Assembly: GCF_003628305.1 (NCBI RefSeq)
Contig: NZ_RBZM01000005.1
Span: 62,001 to 126,000 of the forward strand
Origin: Cohnella endophytica
GTDB taxonomy: Bacteria > Bacillota > Bacilli > Paenibacillales > Paenibacillaceae
Reading direction: 5' to 3'
DNA length: 64,000 bases
This document shows positions 18,187 to 26,708 of this stretch, piece after piece. The notes under the pieces are model-generated. The model was not told the origin of the DNA. It did not search any database and was given only the letters and a program-made list of their open reading frames with translations. Position 1 is the first letter of the stretch, and each line of letters begins with the position of its first letter. The position numbers and the translations under genes were made by a program.

Positions 18187-20286
18187 GTGAGAAAAATGTT
18201 GTATATGTTACTGACGGCTTTATTGTTTGTAAGCGCTTCATTGTGGGCGCGAGGAAGCGAACGGGTTCATGCGGCATCTCCGATTAAGGTAGCCGCGGTC
18301 GGAGACAGCATCACGGCGGGCGCCGGCGTCAGCAATCCATCCACGCAGAGCTACCCGGCAAGGCTTCAAACTTTACTTGGCGCGGGCTATGAAGTACGCA
18401 ATTACGGAGTCAGCGGAACGACGATGCTGAAGTACGGAGACTCCCCTTATTGGAATACTCAAGCTTATAGCGACAGCTCGAACTGGAATCCGGACATCGT
18501 CGTTATTCAACTCGGCACGAACGACACGAAGTCATGGAACTGGCAGGCGCACGGCAGCGAATTCGTCGCGGATACGAAAGCGCTAATCGATCATTACCGG
18601 CAGTTGCCTTCCCATCCGACCGTCTATCTCAATCTTAGTCCTTACGTGTACGGCGCCAACGCTTACGGCATCGACTCCGCCGTGATGCAGAATCAAGTCG
18701 TGCCCAAGCAGTTGCAGGCGGCATCCGAGATGTCTCCCGCCGTCCCGGTCATTCACGTGAACGAAGCGACCCAGAATATGCAGCTCTATTTTCCGGATGC
18801 CGTCCATCCTAACGAGAGAGGAGCCGCCGTCATTGCCGAAACGGTTCGGCAGTCCATCGGGCCCGCACAGCCAATTCCAGCGGGCATGCTGGACAGGTCG
18901 GGGTGGACGGCTACGGCTTCCGCATCCAATGGGATCGAGAATCCCGGCAAAGCGCTTGACGATCTTCTATCGACCCGTTGGTCGAGCGGGACGGCCCAAA
19001 CGTCCGGCATGTGGTTCGTCGTCGATATGAAAGGGCAGAAGACGTTTAACCAAGTGGTTCTGGACAATGCGGATTTATCCGCGGGGGATTATCCGATTCA
19101 GTATCAGCTGTATTTGTCCAACGACGGCAGCAATTGGGGGACCGCGGTAGCCTCGGGCGCCGGGGCCCAGACAGCAACGACGATCAATCTGGCGCAAAGC
19201 ACCGCAAGGTACATCAAAGTGACGCAAATCGGCAGCGGACCTGCCTGGTGGAGCATTCAAGACTTCCGCGTGCTTTTGTCGAATGGTTCCACGCAACCGC
19301 CGGTTAGCACGGCGATCTGGTTCCAGAATTTCGAGGCGGGAACGGGGTTCTCCGCGGGGACTGGAGCGACTGTCGCGTCCGATCCGAGCAGCGCCAACAC
19401 AGGCGGAGCGAAGAGCGTTAAACTGACGGTCAGCGCTTCAGGGGAACCGGGAACGGCGTCCAACAGCGTGAAAATTACGCCGCAAACGGGAGGAAGCGTC
19501 GACGCTACGGGGCAAAGCCTGCTCAATTTCTTCATCAAGGATACGCAGGGGGCCAACACGATCCGGGTTACGATCGTCGACAGCGCGAACGCGACATGGA
19601 ACGGCTGGACGACGTCGAGCTCCGTTCAGAATCAATGGACGAAAATTTCGTTGCCGCTCGGTTCCGTCACGGGGATCAATAAAGCCGCTATCAAGGAAAT
19701 CCGCATAGGGGAATGGAACTCAGGCGTCTACTACGTGGATGATCTCTATTTTGCCGGCGCGGCTTCCGATCCGGTACCGGCGTTCTCCCAGCAGCCACCG
19801 GTCAGCACCGCGATCTGGTTCCAGAATTTCGAAGCGGGAACGGGGTTCTCCGCGGGGACGGGAGCGACCGTCGCGTCCGATCCGAGCAGCGCCAACACAG
19901 GCGGAGCGAAGAGCGTTAAACTGACGGTCAGCGCTTCCGGGGATCCGGGAACGACATCCAATAGCGTGAAAATTACGCCGCAGGCGGGAGGAAGCGTCGA
20001 CGCTACGGGGCAAAGCCTGCTCAATTTCTTCATCAAAGATACGCAGGGGTCCAACACGATCCGGGTTACGATCGTCGACAGCGCGAACGCGACATGGAAC
20101 GGCTGGACGACGTCGAGCTCGGTTCAGAATCAATGGACGAAAATTTCGTTGCCGCTCGGTTCCGTCACGGGGATCAATAAAGCCGCTATCAAGGAAATCC
20201 GCATAGGAGAATGGAACACTGGCGTCTATTACGTGGATGATCTCTACTTCGCAAGCTCGACAACGGATCCGATACCATCCTTCTAA
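18187..20286 (+). CDS. Secreted SGNH/GDSL hydrolase with F5/8C domain and two duplicated jelly-roll modules
   Basis: A 699-residue exported protein; signal peptide to about residue 30 (V-H-A-A-S). The SGNH domain at about 32-230 has Ser41 (G-D-S-I-T-A-G), a G-T-N-D block and the D-x-x-H pair Asp204/His207; it is clearly paralogous to the SGNH domain of the giant enzyme (shared G-T-N-D-T-K-S-W-N-W). An F5/8-type C (discoidin-like) domain follows at about 233-365, then two almost identical W-F-Q-N-F-E modules (about 376-538 and 542-699). No SLH domain, so it is released or held by its binding modules. GTG 18187 is the start, with GGCGGG upstream. It lies 103 bp after the giant gene in the same direction, probably co-transcribed, and likely removes acyl groups from the same polymer. 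Confidence 0.9.
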   Translation: MRKMLYMLLTALLFVSASLWARGSERVHAASPIKVAAVGDSITAGAGVSNPSTQSYPARLQTLLGAGYEVRNYGVSGTTMLKYGDSPYWNTQAYSDSSNWNPDIVVIQLGTNDTKSWNWQAHGSEFVADTKALIDHYRQLPSHPTVYLNLSPYVYGANAYGIDSAVMQNQVVPKQLQAASEMSPAVPVIHVNEATQNMQLYFPDAVHPNERGAAVIAETVRQSIGPAQPIPAGMLDRSGWTATASASNGIENPGKALDDLLSTRWSSGTAQTSGMWFVVDMKGQKTFNQVVLDNADLSAGDYPIQYQLYLSNDGSNWGTAVASGAGAQTATTINLAQSTARYIKVTQIGSGPAWWSIQDFRVLLSNGSTQPPVSTAIWFQNFEAGTGFSAGTGATVASDPSSANTGGAKSVKLTVSASGEPGTASNSVKITPQTGGSVDATGQSLLNFFIKDTQGANTIRVTIVDSANATWNGWTTSSSVQNQWTKISLPLGSVTGINKAAIKEIRIGEWNSGVYYVDDLYFAGAASDPVPAFSQQPPVSTAIWFQNFEAGTGFSAGTGATVASDPSSANTGGAKSVKLTVSASGDPGTTSNSVKITPQAGGSVDATGQSLLNFFIKDTQGSNTIRVTIVDSANATWNGWTTSSSVQNQWTKISLPLGSVTGINKAAIKEIRIGEWNTGVYYVDDLYFASSTTDPIPSF
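19300..20286 (+). repeat. Direct repeat of a binding-module segment, period 498 bp
   Basis: Two nearly identical copies start near 19300 and 19798, with a shift of 498 bp (166 codons); TTCCAGAATTTCGA occurs at 19321 and 19819. Only scattered differences are seen, many of them synonymous, indicating a recent in-frame duplication. Confidence 0.92.
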
Positions 20287-20303
20287 GTTACGAAGGATAG
20301 CTG

Positions 20304-20344
20304 AAAGTGCCCGCAGCCAACTTCTGGCGGCGGGCACTTTTGCT
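20304..20344. terminator. Terminator between convergent genes
   Basis: Perfect 11-bp stem (AAAGTGCCCGC 20304-20314, complement 20330-20340) followed by T on the plus strand. It lies between the SGNH gene and the convergent lacI gene and could serve both. Confidence 0.8.
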
Positions 20345-20365
20345 ATGGAGACTGCGCCGTGCGCA

Positions 20366-21379
20366 TTAACCGCTAAGACGACAATCCGAAGAACCGCGAA
20401 CAATGAGCTCCGAATCGACCTTAAATATTTTTACGTCGCTGAATTCGTCATCGTTCATCTGGTCGATCAGTTTCTCCGCGATTACCGCTCCCATGGCATA
20501 CTTGGGTTGGTTTACCGTGCTGAGCGTCGGATTCAAATATTTGCTGACGCGGTTGTTATCGACGCCGACGATGGCCAATTGCTCGGGAATCCGGATTCCC
20601 CGTTCCCGGCAAGCCCTGTAGACGCCTAATGCCATCTCATCATTGGCAGCATAAACGGCGGTAAACGTCAGTTTCTTGTCGAACAGTCGGATCATCGCCT
20701 CGTAACCGCCCGTTTCGTTGAAATTGCCGTTCTCCACCAATTCCGGCCTGAACGGAATTTGGTGCTCTTTCAGTCCTTTAAGATAACCTTCCAGCCGTTC
20801 GTAGCTGTCGACCGTCTCCGCGTATCCGCTTAGGAAGACGATGTCCCGGTAGCCTTGTCCGACAAGATGATAGACGACTTCCTTCGAGAACTTCACGTTA
20901 TCGGTGAAAATGCACGGAACCTTATCATGCTCGATCCGCCTGCCGACTAGCGCGACGCTGTAGCCCTTGTCGGAGAAGCCGCTGATCTCGTCGTCCGTTA
21001 AAGACGGAGTGGCCAAGATCATTCCGTCGACCGTTCTGCTAAGCAGCAGATTTAGATAGGCGAGTTCCTTGTCCCGGTCATTCTCCGCGTCGCAAATGAT
21101 GACTTTGTATTTACGGGAATAAGCCATATTCTCGATTCCCTTGATCATTTCGGTGTAATACGAAGCATTGACGTCCGGAACGATAATCCCGATCGTCATC
21201 GATTTCTGGGAACGCAGATTTTTGGCTACCGCGTTGGGGTGATAACCTAGCTCTACGATCGCCCTTTCTACCTTTTCCCGCGTTCTTGTTTTGACGCTGG
21301 CGTTTCCGTTCAGAACACGGGAAACCGTCGCGGCGGATACGCCGGCCTTGACCGCCACGTCAATAATTTTGATATCCAT
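20366..21379 (-). CDS. LacI-family transcriptional regulator (carbohydrate locus, copy 2)
   Basis: A 337-residue LacI/GalR-type regulator, divergent from the ABC importer genes. The HTH is at residues 4-25 (I-I-D-V-A-V-K-A-G-V-S-A-A-T-V-S-R-V-L-N-G), hinge A-K-N-L-R-S-Q, and the effector domain ends with V-D-N-N-R-V-S-K-Y-L-N-P-T-L-S-T-V. It matches copy 1 (8767) over its whole length, sharing for example D-S-Y-E-R-L-E-G-Y and F-R-P-E-L-x-E-N-G-N-F. The ATG complementary to 21377-21379 has GAGG about 10 nt upstream. A TGAAATCGATTTCA operator lies 66 bp upstream, in the divergent promoter region, so self-control along with control of the transporter is likely. Confidence 0.93.
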   Translation of the reverse strand: MDIKIIDVAVKAGVSAATVSRVLNGNASVKTRTREKVERAIVELGYHPNAVAKNLRSQKSMTIGIIVPDVNASYYTEMIKGIENMAYSRKYKVIICDAENDRDKELAYLNLLLSRTVDGMILATPSLTDDEISGFSDKGYSVALVGRRIEHDKVPCIFTDNVKFSKEVVYHLVGQGYRDIVFLSGYAETVDSYERLEGYLKGLKEHQIPFRPELVENGNFNETGGYEAMIRLFDKKLTFTAVYAANDEMALGVYRACRERGIRIPEQLAIVGVDNNRVSKYLNPTLSTVNQPKYAMGAVIAEKLIDQMNDDEFSDVKIFKVDSELIVRGSSDCRLSG

Positions 21380-21408
21380 TTTTCATCTGCCTCGAGAAAA
21401 ATATTTGT

Positions 21409-21458
21409 TTGACAACACATCCGTAGTTCTAATATAATTCAAAATGAAATCGATTTCA
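21409..21458 (+). promoter_or_regulatory. Promoter plus LacI-type operator of the importer operon
   Basis: TTGACA (21409-21414), 18 nt, TATAAT (21433-21438), then after exactly 6 nt TGAAATCGATTTCA (21445-21458). The geometry matches the promoter at 9806. A weaker GAAATCGATTAC half-match is at 21545-21556. Confidence 0.85.
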
Positions 21459-21576
21459 ACAACAGATAATCTGGGTGGGTAGGAAAACCCTTGTTTTGTA
21501 AGGGGGGAGTTAGAGTCGTAAGGAAAGATCTGAGTGAGAAAAAAGAAATCGATTACTTTTATCGGGGGTGTCGCAT

Positions 21577-22491
21577 ATGCGTCGATTGGTAGCGGAGCTG
21601 GTTCACAATAGGGTGATGTTCTTGATGATTGCTCCTACGCTGATCTTCTTCTCGGTATTCGCTTATCTTCCAATGGTGGGCATCTATTACGCCTTCACCA
21701 ATTTCAGCTTCGAGGGCGGACTGTTTGGAAGCGAATTCATCGGATGGCAGAACTTCAGGTTTCTCGTCGAGTCGGGCTCTTTGTGGTCGCTGACCAAGAA
21801 TACGGTGCTTTACAATCTGGCATTTATTCTTCTAGGCAATTTACTTCAACTTGTATGCGCTATCTTTTTGGCGGAAATTCCGGGGAAGCTTTTCAAGAAG
21901 ACGACTCAGTCCGTCATGTTCCTGCCTTATTTCATTTCATTCGTGCTCGTGGGGGCGTTCGTCTTTAACCTCTTCAACTCGGAGAACGGGGTTATCAACA
22001 CGCTGCTGCAGCAGCTCGGTTTACCGGGCTATGATTTCTATATGCACACATCGCCGTGGAAATATATCATCGTGTTCTTCAGCATTTGGAAAGGGCTCGG
22101 CTACGGAACGATTATTTATTTGGCCGCGATCATGAGCATCGGCGACGAATATTACGAAGCGGCCAAGATCGACGGAGCGAATATATTCCAGCGCATACGC
22201 AGCATAACGATCCCGATGCTTGTGCCGACTTTCGTGCTCCTTATCCTGCTTAGCCTCGGCGGGATCCTTAAAGGCCAATTCGATCTGTTCTATCAAATCA
22301 TAGGCAACAATGGCATGCTGTTCGAGTCCACCGACATTATCGATACATACGTCTACCGTTCCCTCGCAGTCAACTTCGATATCGGAATGGGGACGGCCGC
22401 CGGCTTGTATCAATCCTTTTTCGGGCTTGCGTTGGTACTGACCGTCAACTATATCATTCGCAAAACGCGCGAAGATTACGCTCTATTCTAG
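21577..22491 (+). CDS. Carbohydrate ABC transporter permease (LplB/YteP type)
   Basis: An inner-membrane permease of 304 residues with about six helices. The first helix is F-L-M-I-A-P-T-L-I-F-F-S-V-F-A-Y; the EAA loop is near residues 190-215 (Y-Y-E-A-A-K-I-D-G-A-N-I-F-Q-R-I-R-S-I-T-I-P). The ending R-K-T-R-E-D-Y-A-L-F is typical of LplB-like permeases, which import oligosaccharides from polysaccharide breakdown in Bacillales. ATG 21577 is used because GGGGGTG lies 6 nt upstream; a GTG at 21568 falls inside that ribosome site. It starts a permease-permease-binding-protein-GH30 operon. No ATPase gene is nearby. Confidence 0.92.
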   Translation: MRRLVAELVHNRVMFLMIAPTLIFFSVFAYLPMVGIYYAFTNFSFEGGLFGSEFIGWQNFRFLVESGSLWSLTKNTVLYNLAFILLGNLLQLVCAIFLAEIPGKLFKKTTQSVMFLPYFISFVLVGAFVFNLFNSENGVINTLLQQLGLPGYDFYMHTSPWKYIIVFFSIWKGLGYGTIIYLAAIMSIGDEYYEAAKIDGANIFQRIRSITIPMLVPTFVLLILLSLGGILKGQFDLFYQIIGNNGMLFESTDIIDTYVYRSLAVNFDIGMGTAAGLYQSFFGLALVLTVNYIIRKTREDYALF

Positions 22492-22503
22492 GAGGATAAC
22501 CCG

Positions 22504-23385
22504 ATGAAAACGGAACGATCGACACAGGTATTCAATGTTGCGGGTTATCTGATCCTTACGTTGATCAGCCTGCTCTGTCTGCTTCCTTTCTTGCTCATTA
22601 TTTCCGGGTCCTTCACGGCCGAGACGGAAATTCTCGCTGACGGATTCAAGCTTATTCCGAACGATTTTACCCTATTGGCCTACAAAGCCGTGTTCAGCGA
22701 ACCCGGACAAATTCTAAAGGCGTACCAAGTGACGATTCTGATCACGCTCTGCGGAACGCTGGTCGGTCTGTTCCTTACTTCGATGACGGGTTACGTCCTA
22801 TCCCGCAAAGATTTCCTTTACCGCAACCAGCTGTCGTTTTTCATTTACTTCACGACGTTGTTTAGCGGAGGGTTGATCCCATGGTACATCCTCATCGTGC
22901 GTTATCTAGATCTGAAGGACAGCTATCTCTCTCTCGTGCTCCCGGCGTTGGTCGGGGCATGGAATATCATATTGATGAAAAATTTCATTAAGTCGATTCC
23001 GGAATCCATCGTCGAATCCGCCAAAATCGACGGGGCGGGAGATTTTACGATCTATCGCAAGCTGATTTTGCCCTTATCGACTCCCGGACTTGCCACGATA
23101 GGTTTGTTCATGGCTTTAGCCTATTGGAACGATTGGTTCAGCGCCAATTTGTTCATTACGTCCGGAGACAAGTACCCCCTGCAGTTTCTGTTATACAAAA
23201 TATTGGCAAGCGCGGCCGTCCTCAAAACGAATATCGCGGGCAATTTGTCCGCCGATATGAAGCCGCCCGCGGAAACGCTCAAAATGGCCGCCGCGGTAGT
23301 CGTTACCGGCCCGATTATTTTCTTGTATCCTTTCGTGCAGCGTTTCTTCGTCAAGGGGCTCACGATCGGAGCTATCAAAGGTTAG
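22504..23385 (+). CDS. Carbohydrate ABC transporter permease (LplC/YtcP type)
   Basis: The partner permease, 293 residues. Helices include L-I-L-T-L-I-S-L-L-C-L-L-P-F near 15-35. The EAA loop is near 190-215 (I-V-E-S-A-K-I-D-G-A-G-D-F-T-I-Y-R-K-L-I-L-P-L-S). The C-terminus F-V-K-G-L-T-I-G-A-I-K-G is the hallmark ending of the LplC/YtcP group. A clear AGGAGG is 7 nt before ATG. It lies 12 bp after the first permease gene and 59 bp before the binding-protein gene, so the three are one transcription unit. Confidence 0.93.
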   Translation: MKTERSTQVFNVAGYLILTLISLLCLLPFLLIISGSFTAETEILADGFKLIPNDFTLLAYKAVFSEPGQILKAYQVTILITLCGTLVGLFLTSMTGYVLSRKDFLYRNQLSFFIYFTTLFSGGLIPWYILIVRYLDLKDSYLSLVLPALVGAWNIILMKNFIKSIPESIVESAKIDGAGDFTIYRKLILPLSTPGLATIGLFMALAYWNDWFSANLFITSGDKYPLQFLLYKILASAAVLKTNIAGNLSADMKPPAETLKMAAAVVVTGPIIFLYPFVQRFFVKGLTIGAIKG

Positions 23386-23444
23386 AACCGGGACGCCGGC
23401 TAACATATAAATTTGACTGTTACTATGGGAGGAGTCAATGTATC

Positions 23445-25046
23445 ATGGCACAGACGAAGAGAAAAAAAGCGGGAATAGGGATGCTTGCCGCTTTGTTACT
23501 GGCTACTACGCTAGCAGGCTGCAGCAAAGACAACAATAAACCTAGCGCGTCCGGATCCGCCTCGCCAAACGCATCGGCCAGCGGAAATACGTCGCCTGCG
23601 GCTAGCGAAGCTAACAAACCGGATATTTCCAAGAAAGTAACGCTTAACTGGTACTTGCTCGGAGACGCGCACAAAGATACCGAAAAGGTCGTCGCGGAAT
23701 GGAACAAGATGCTGGAGCAAGATCTGAATACGACGGTAAAACTGAATTTCACTTCTTGGACGGATTGGCAGACGAAATACAATCTGCTGCTCACTTCCGG
23801 CGAGAAAATCGACATGATCTTCGCTTCTAGCTGGGCGGATTATTACAAATTCGCCAAGAAGGGCGCATTCATGGATCTGAAGGATTTGCTGCCTACTTAC
23901 GCGCCCGAAACTTGGAATACGGTTCCTAAGCAAGATTGGGACGACGTTAGCGTAGGGGAAAGCATATTCGCCGTGCCAAGCACTTTCCCGGAATATACGC
24001 CGGACGGGATCGTCTATCGCGAAGACTGGCGCCAACAGCTGAACCTTCCGGAGATCACGGACTTGAATTCGATCGAAGCTTATTTGGACGGCGTCAAGAA
24101 AGCTAAACCGAAAGTGATTCCGATTAACGGCAAAGCATGGAACGAGCAATTTTATTTATTCCTTAGCAACTTCGACTTCAAGCAAATCGGCGGAGACAGC
24201 GGCCTCATCGTCGCGAAGTCCTACGATACGCCGCGCGATATCGTCGCCTACCCGTTCACTCAAGAGTTCGAGGATTGGGTAAAACGAATGAAGACTTGGG
24301 CGCAGAAAGGCTTCTGGTCTTCCAATACGCTTTCCGACCAGCAAGAAGCCGGCGACGGAATCAAGACAGGCAACGGAGCCGTCTATTGGCGTAACCCGGC
24401 GGGCGCCGGTGGTTTTATCAACGATCTGAAGAAGTCCAATCCGGATATCCAACTGGGATATTTCCCTTTCACTCGTTTCCATAATTACGCGACTCCGAAC
24501 CTGTCGATCAACAACGGCATGGCGATTCCGAAAAGCGCGGCGAATCCCGAGCGTTCGCTGATGGTGCTCGACAAGCTGCGCAACGATCCGAAATATTTTA
24601 ACTTGATGACTTATGGAATCGCGGGCTTGCATTATGACGATCTCGGCGACGGCAAGCATATCGTCGTTCCGGCTAAAGGCCAAGATCCGAAAGTCGTAAC
24701 CAAGTACGACATCGCCAGCTGGGGCTGGCGTTACGAGCCTAACATGCGCAGCGAAGAAGGCGGTTGGGATGGCCTTGATAAGCTGAACGAGGAGTTCAAA
24801 GCCGAGAGTAAGCCCAATATTTTCGCACCGGTGCTGATGGATTATCAAGAAGTGAAAACCCAGGTGACGGCCGTTAACCAAGTGTTCCAGCAATACGGTC
24901 AACCCTTGATGATGGGACTTGTCTCCGATCCGGAGAAAGCGTTGGCCACTTATCGCGAGAAGCTCAAAAAAGCCGGAATCGATGAGTTGCTGGCTTACGT
25001 TCAGAAGCAAACCAATGCTTACCTAGACGAAAAAGGCATCCAATAA
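23445..25046 (+). CDS. Extracellular solute-binding lipoprotein (LplA/YtcQ type)
   Basis: A 533-residue family-1 substrate-binding protein for oligosaccharides. The signal peptide ends at the lipobox L-A-G-C (about residue 26), followed by an S/A/N-rich linker. The mature domain begins at V-T-L-N-W-Y-L-L-G-D-A-H-K-D-T and holds Lpl-type segments such as L-L-L-T-S-G-E-K-I-D-M-I-F-A and Y-G-I-A-G-L-H-Y. ATG 23445 has GGGAGGAG about 11 nt upstream; the frame is open back to 23124 but that part overlaps the permease gene and is a shadow. Product is lipid-anchored outside the membrane and hands fragments to the two permeases. Confidence 0.93.
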   Translation: MAQTKRKKAGIGMLAALLLATTLAGCSKDNNKPSASGSASPNASASGNTSPAASEANKPDISKKVTLNWYLLGDAHKDTEKVVAEWNKMLEQDLNTTVKLNFTSWTDWQTKYNLLLTSGEKIDMIFASSWADYYKFAKKGAFMDLKDLLPTYAPETWNTVPKQDWDDVSVGESIFAVPSTFPEYTPDGIVYREDWRQQLNLPEITDLNSIEAYLDGVKKAKPKVIPINGKAWNEQFYLFLSNFDFKQIGGDSGLIVAKSYDTPRDIVAYPFTQEFEDWVKRMKTWAQKGFWSSNTLSDQQEAGDGIKTGNGAVYWRNPAGAGGFINDLKKSNPDIQLGYFPFTRFHNYATPNLSINNGMAIPKSAANPERSLMVLDKLRNDPKYFNLMTYGIAGLHYDDLGDGKHIVVPAKGQDPKVVTKYDIASWGWRYEPNMRSEEGGWDGLDKLNEEFKAESKPNIFAPVLMDYQEVKTQVTAVNQVFQQYGQPLMMGLVSDPEKALATYREKLKKAGIDELLAYVQKQTNAYLDEKGIQ

Positions 25047-25063
25047 GGGTACGTTTCGATGAA

Positions 25064-25107
25064 GGGAGAGAGACGACGGTCGACCAGTCGTTCTCTCTCT
25101 TTTATTT
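25064..25107 (+). terminator. Terminator or attenuator between binding-protein and GH30 genes
   Basis: A 12-bp stem with one bulged T (25066-25077 with 25087-25099) followed by TTTTATTT, inside the operon 18 bp after the binding-protein stop. It would lower expression of GH30 relative to the transporter. It also covers the start region of the longer frame from 25059, favouring the TTG start at 25137. Confidence 0.75.
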
Positions 25108-25136
25108 CAATATTCGGGCGAAGGAGAGAACCTGCT

Positions 25137-26582
25137 TTGACAATAATAAGGCACGACAGTGAATACAACGGCATGGCAGAGGTCTGGTGGAGCTCGGAGC
25201 AAAATCCCGGCAGCCGGCAATGGTTCAGCCGTCCGGAAGAAATCCGTTACGCGCTGAGCCGAATGCCGGACATTCCTTTCTCGGCTCCTTCCGCTAGCGC
25301 ATGCGGGACGACGATTCCGATCGATCCGGGAATCCAGCGGCAGGAGATGCTCGGCATCGGGATTTCGATGGAAGAGAGCACCGTCTTTAACTTGAGACGA
25401 ATGTCGGAGCGGGCACGGGAAGACGTTATGGCGCTATTGCTGGATCCCGAGCGGGGGGCGGGCTTTAGTTTGGTGCGGGTCACGCTCGGCACTTCGGACT
25501 TTACCGGGCAGCCCTTCTATACTTATGACGATATCGAAGAAGGAGGGAGCGACTTCGAATTAGAGCACTTCTCCATTCGAAAAGATATCGAGCTCGGCAT
25601 CGTCTCTACTCTCCGACGTATGAAAGAGATCTCGCCGGAATTGAAATTCTTTGCCTCATCTTGGTCGCCCCCGGCCTGGATGAAGACTTCCGGAGACCTG
25701 AAGCGCGGTATGTTGAAGGAGGGACGACAATACACGGATACATTGGCCAAATACTTTCGTATGGCGATCGAAGCGTACGCCGCGGAGGGAATTACGCTTC
25801 ATGCGATTACGTTGCAGAATGAACCGCTGCTGGAGATCGATTATCCGAGCTGCCGCATGACGCCCGAGCGTCAACGGGAGCTGGCGCTCGCCTTAAGGAA
25901 GGAATTGGACGCGCGCGGGTTGGACACGGCCATCTGGATTTTCGATCATAATTTCAGCGATGCCTGGGAATACGCGGCTCCGATACTGAACGATAGTTCC
26001 GCGTATAGGGCGGTTGACGGAATCGCCTTGCACGATTACGAGGGCGAACCATCGGTCATGCGGGAGCTCGGTAGCGCTTATCCTCGCCATTCGATCCATC
26101 TCACCGAACGTTCTTTGTGGGGGACGAAAGGCGCGGACAGGCTTATCCGATATTTCAGGGAAGGCGCTTCAAGCTATAATGCCTGGGTAACGATGTTGGA
26201 CAGCAAGTTCGGCAGACACCAATGGGTCGGCACGCCGGATCCCACCTTGCTCGTCCAAGATGCATCGAACCCTGACCGCATATGGGCGACGCCGGAGCTA
26301 TATTTGACCGCCCAGTTTGCCAGATTCGTCCGGCCGGGCGCGCGTCTGCTCGGAACGCCTTACGGCTCCGAAGATACCGTCACGAATGCGGCTTTTCGCA
26401 ATCCGGACGGCTCGACGGCTATCGTCGTCGTGAATCGGACTGCTCGAGAACAGACCGTCAGGATTTTAACGGAAGGCAGGCAACTAGAAACGGCCGTTCC
26501 CTCTAAGACGACGGCGACCTATGTATGGAAGGGAGCTTCGCAAGAAGACGCGGTACCCGATAATCGCATCATTCGTAAGTAG
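25137..26582 (+). CDS. Glycoside hydrolase family 30 (glucosylceramidase-like / beta-1,6-glucanase-like)
   Basis: A 481-residue enzyme with no signal peptide, so probably cytoplasmic. GH30 features: G-I-G-I-S-M-E-E-S near the start of the barrel, S-S-W-S-P-P-A-W-M-K-T, predicted acid/base Glu229 (T-L-Q-N-E-P-L), H-D-Y-E-G, and predicted nucleophile Glu324 (H-L-T-E-R-S-L-W-G). A beta-sandwich (about 400-470, A-I-V-V-V-N-R-T) follows, as is usual for GH30. TTG 25137 has AAGGAGAG 8 nt upstream; the earlier ATG at 25059 lies at the foot of a terminator hairpin. Being last in the importer operon, it likely hydrolyses imported beta-linked oligosaccharides; exact linkage is not readable. Confidence 0.9.
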   Translation: MTIIRHDSEYNGMAEVWWSSEQNPGSRQWFSRPEEIRYALSRMPDIPFSAPSASACGTTIPIDPGIQRQEMLGIGISMEESTVFNLRRMSERAREDVMALLLDPERGAGFSLVRVTLGTSDFTGQPFYTYDDIEEGGSDFELEHFSIRKDIELGIVSTLRRMKEISPELKFFASSWSPPAWMKTSGDLKRGMLKEGRQYTDTLAKYFRMAIEAYAAEGITLHAITLQNEPLLEIDYPSCRMTPERQRELALALRKELDARGLDTAIWIFDHNFSDAWEYAAPILNDSSAYRAVDGIALHDYEGEPSVMRELGSAYPRHSIHLTERSLWGTKGADRLIRYFREGASSYNAWVTMLDSKFGRHQWVGTPDPTLLVQDASNPDRIWATPELYLTAQFARFVRPGARLLGTPYGSEDTVTNAAFRNPDGSTAIVVVNRTAREQTVRILTEGRQLETAVPSKTTATYVWKGASQEDAVPDNRIIRK

Positions 26583-26588
26583 GGTAGG

Positions 26589-26633
26589 AACCAGCCGACG
26601 CGGGAAAGCTAACCGCGGGGCTGGTTTTTTTGG
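26589..26633 (+). terminator. Terminator of the importer-GH30 operon
   Basis: Stem AACCAGCC (26589-26596) with GGCTGGTT (26619-26626), plus inner CGCGG/CCGCG pairing, followed by a run of T. Confidence 0.85.
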
Positions 26634-26708
26634 TATAATAATCGAATTACAGGAATCGCTAACCATTCTCGATCACGCATCTGGGACAGCGAATAGGGAG
26701 GACTAATT

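Noticed and set aside
19300..20286. Repeat array as CRISPR or mobile element
   Set aside because: Units are about 498 bp, lie inside one coding frame and have no spacers or terminal inverted repeats.
21481..21540. CCCTT-AAGGG hairpin in the importer leader as a riboswitch
   Set aside because: Only 5 bp, no consensus of a known riboswitch, and an operator already explains control.
23124..23444. Long upstream extension of the solute-binding-protein frame
   Set aside because: It overlaps the permease gene in another frame and has no ribosome site; the signal peptide begins at ATG 23445, which has GGGAGGAG upstream.
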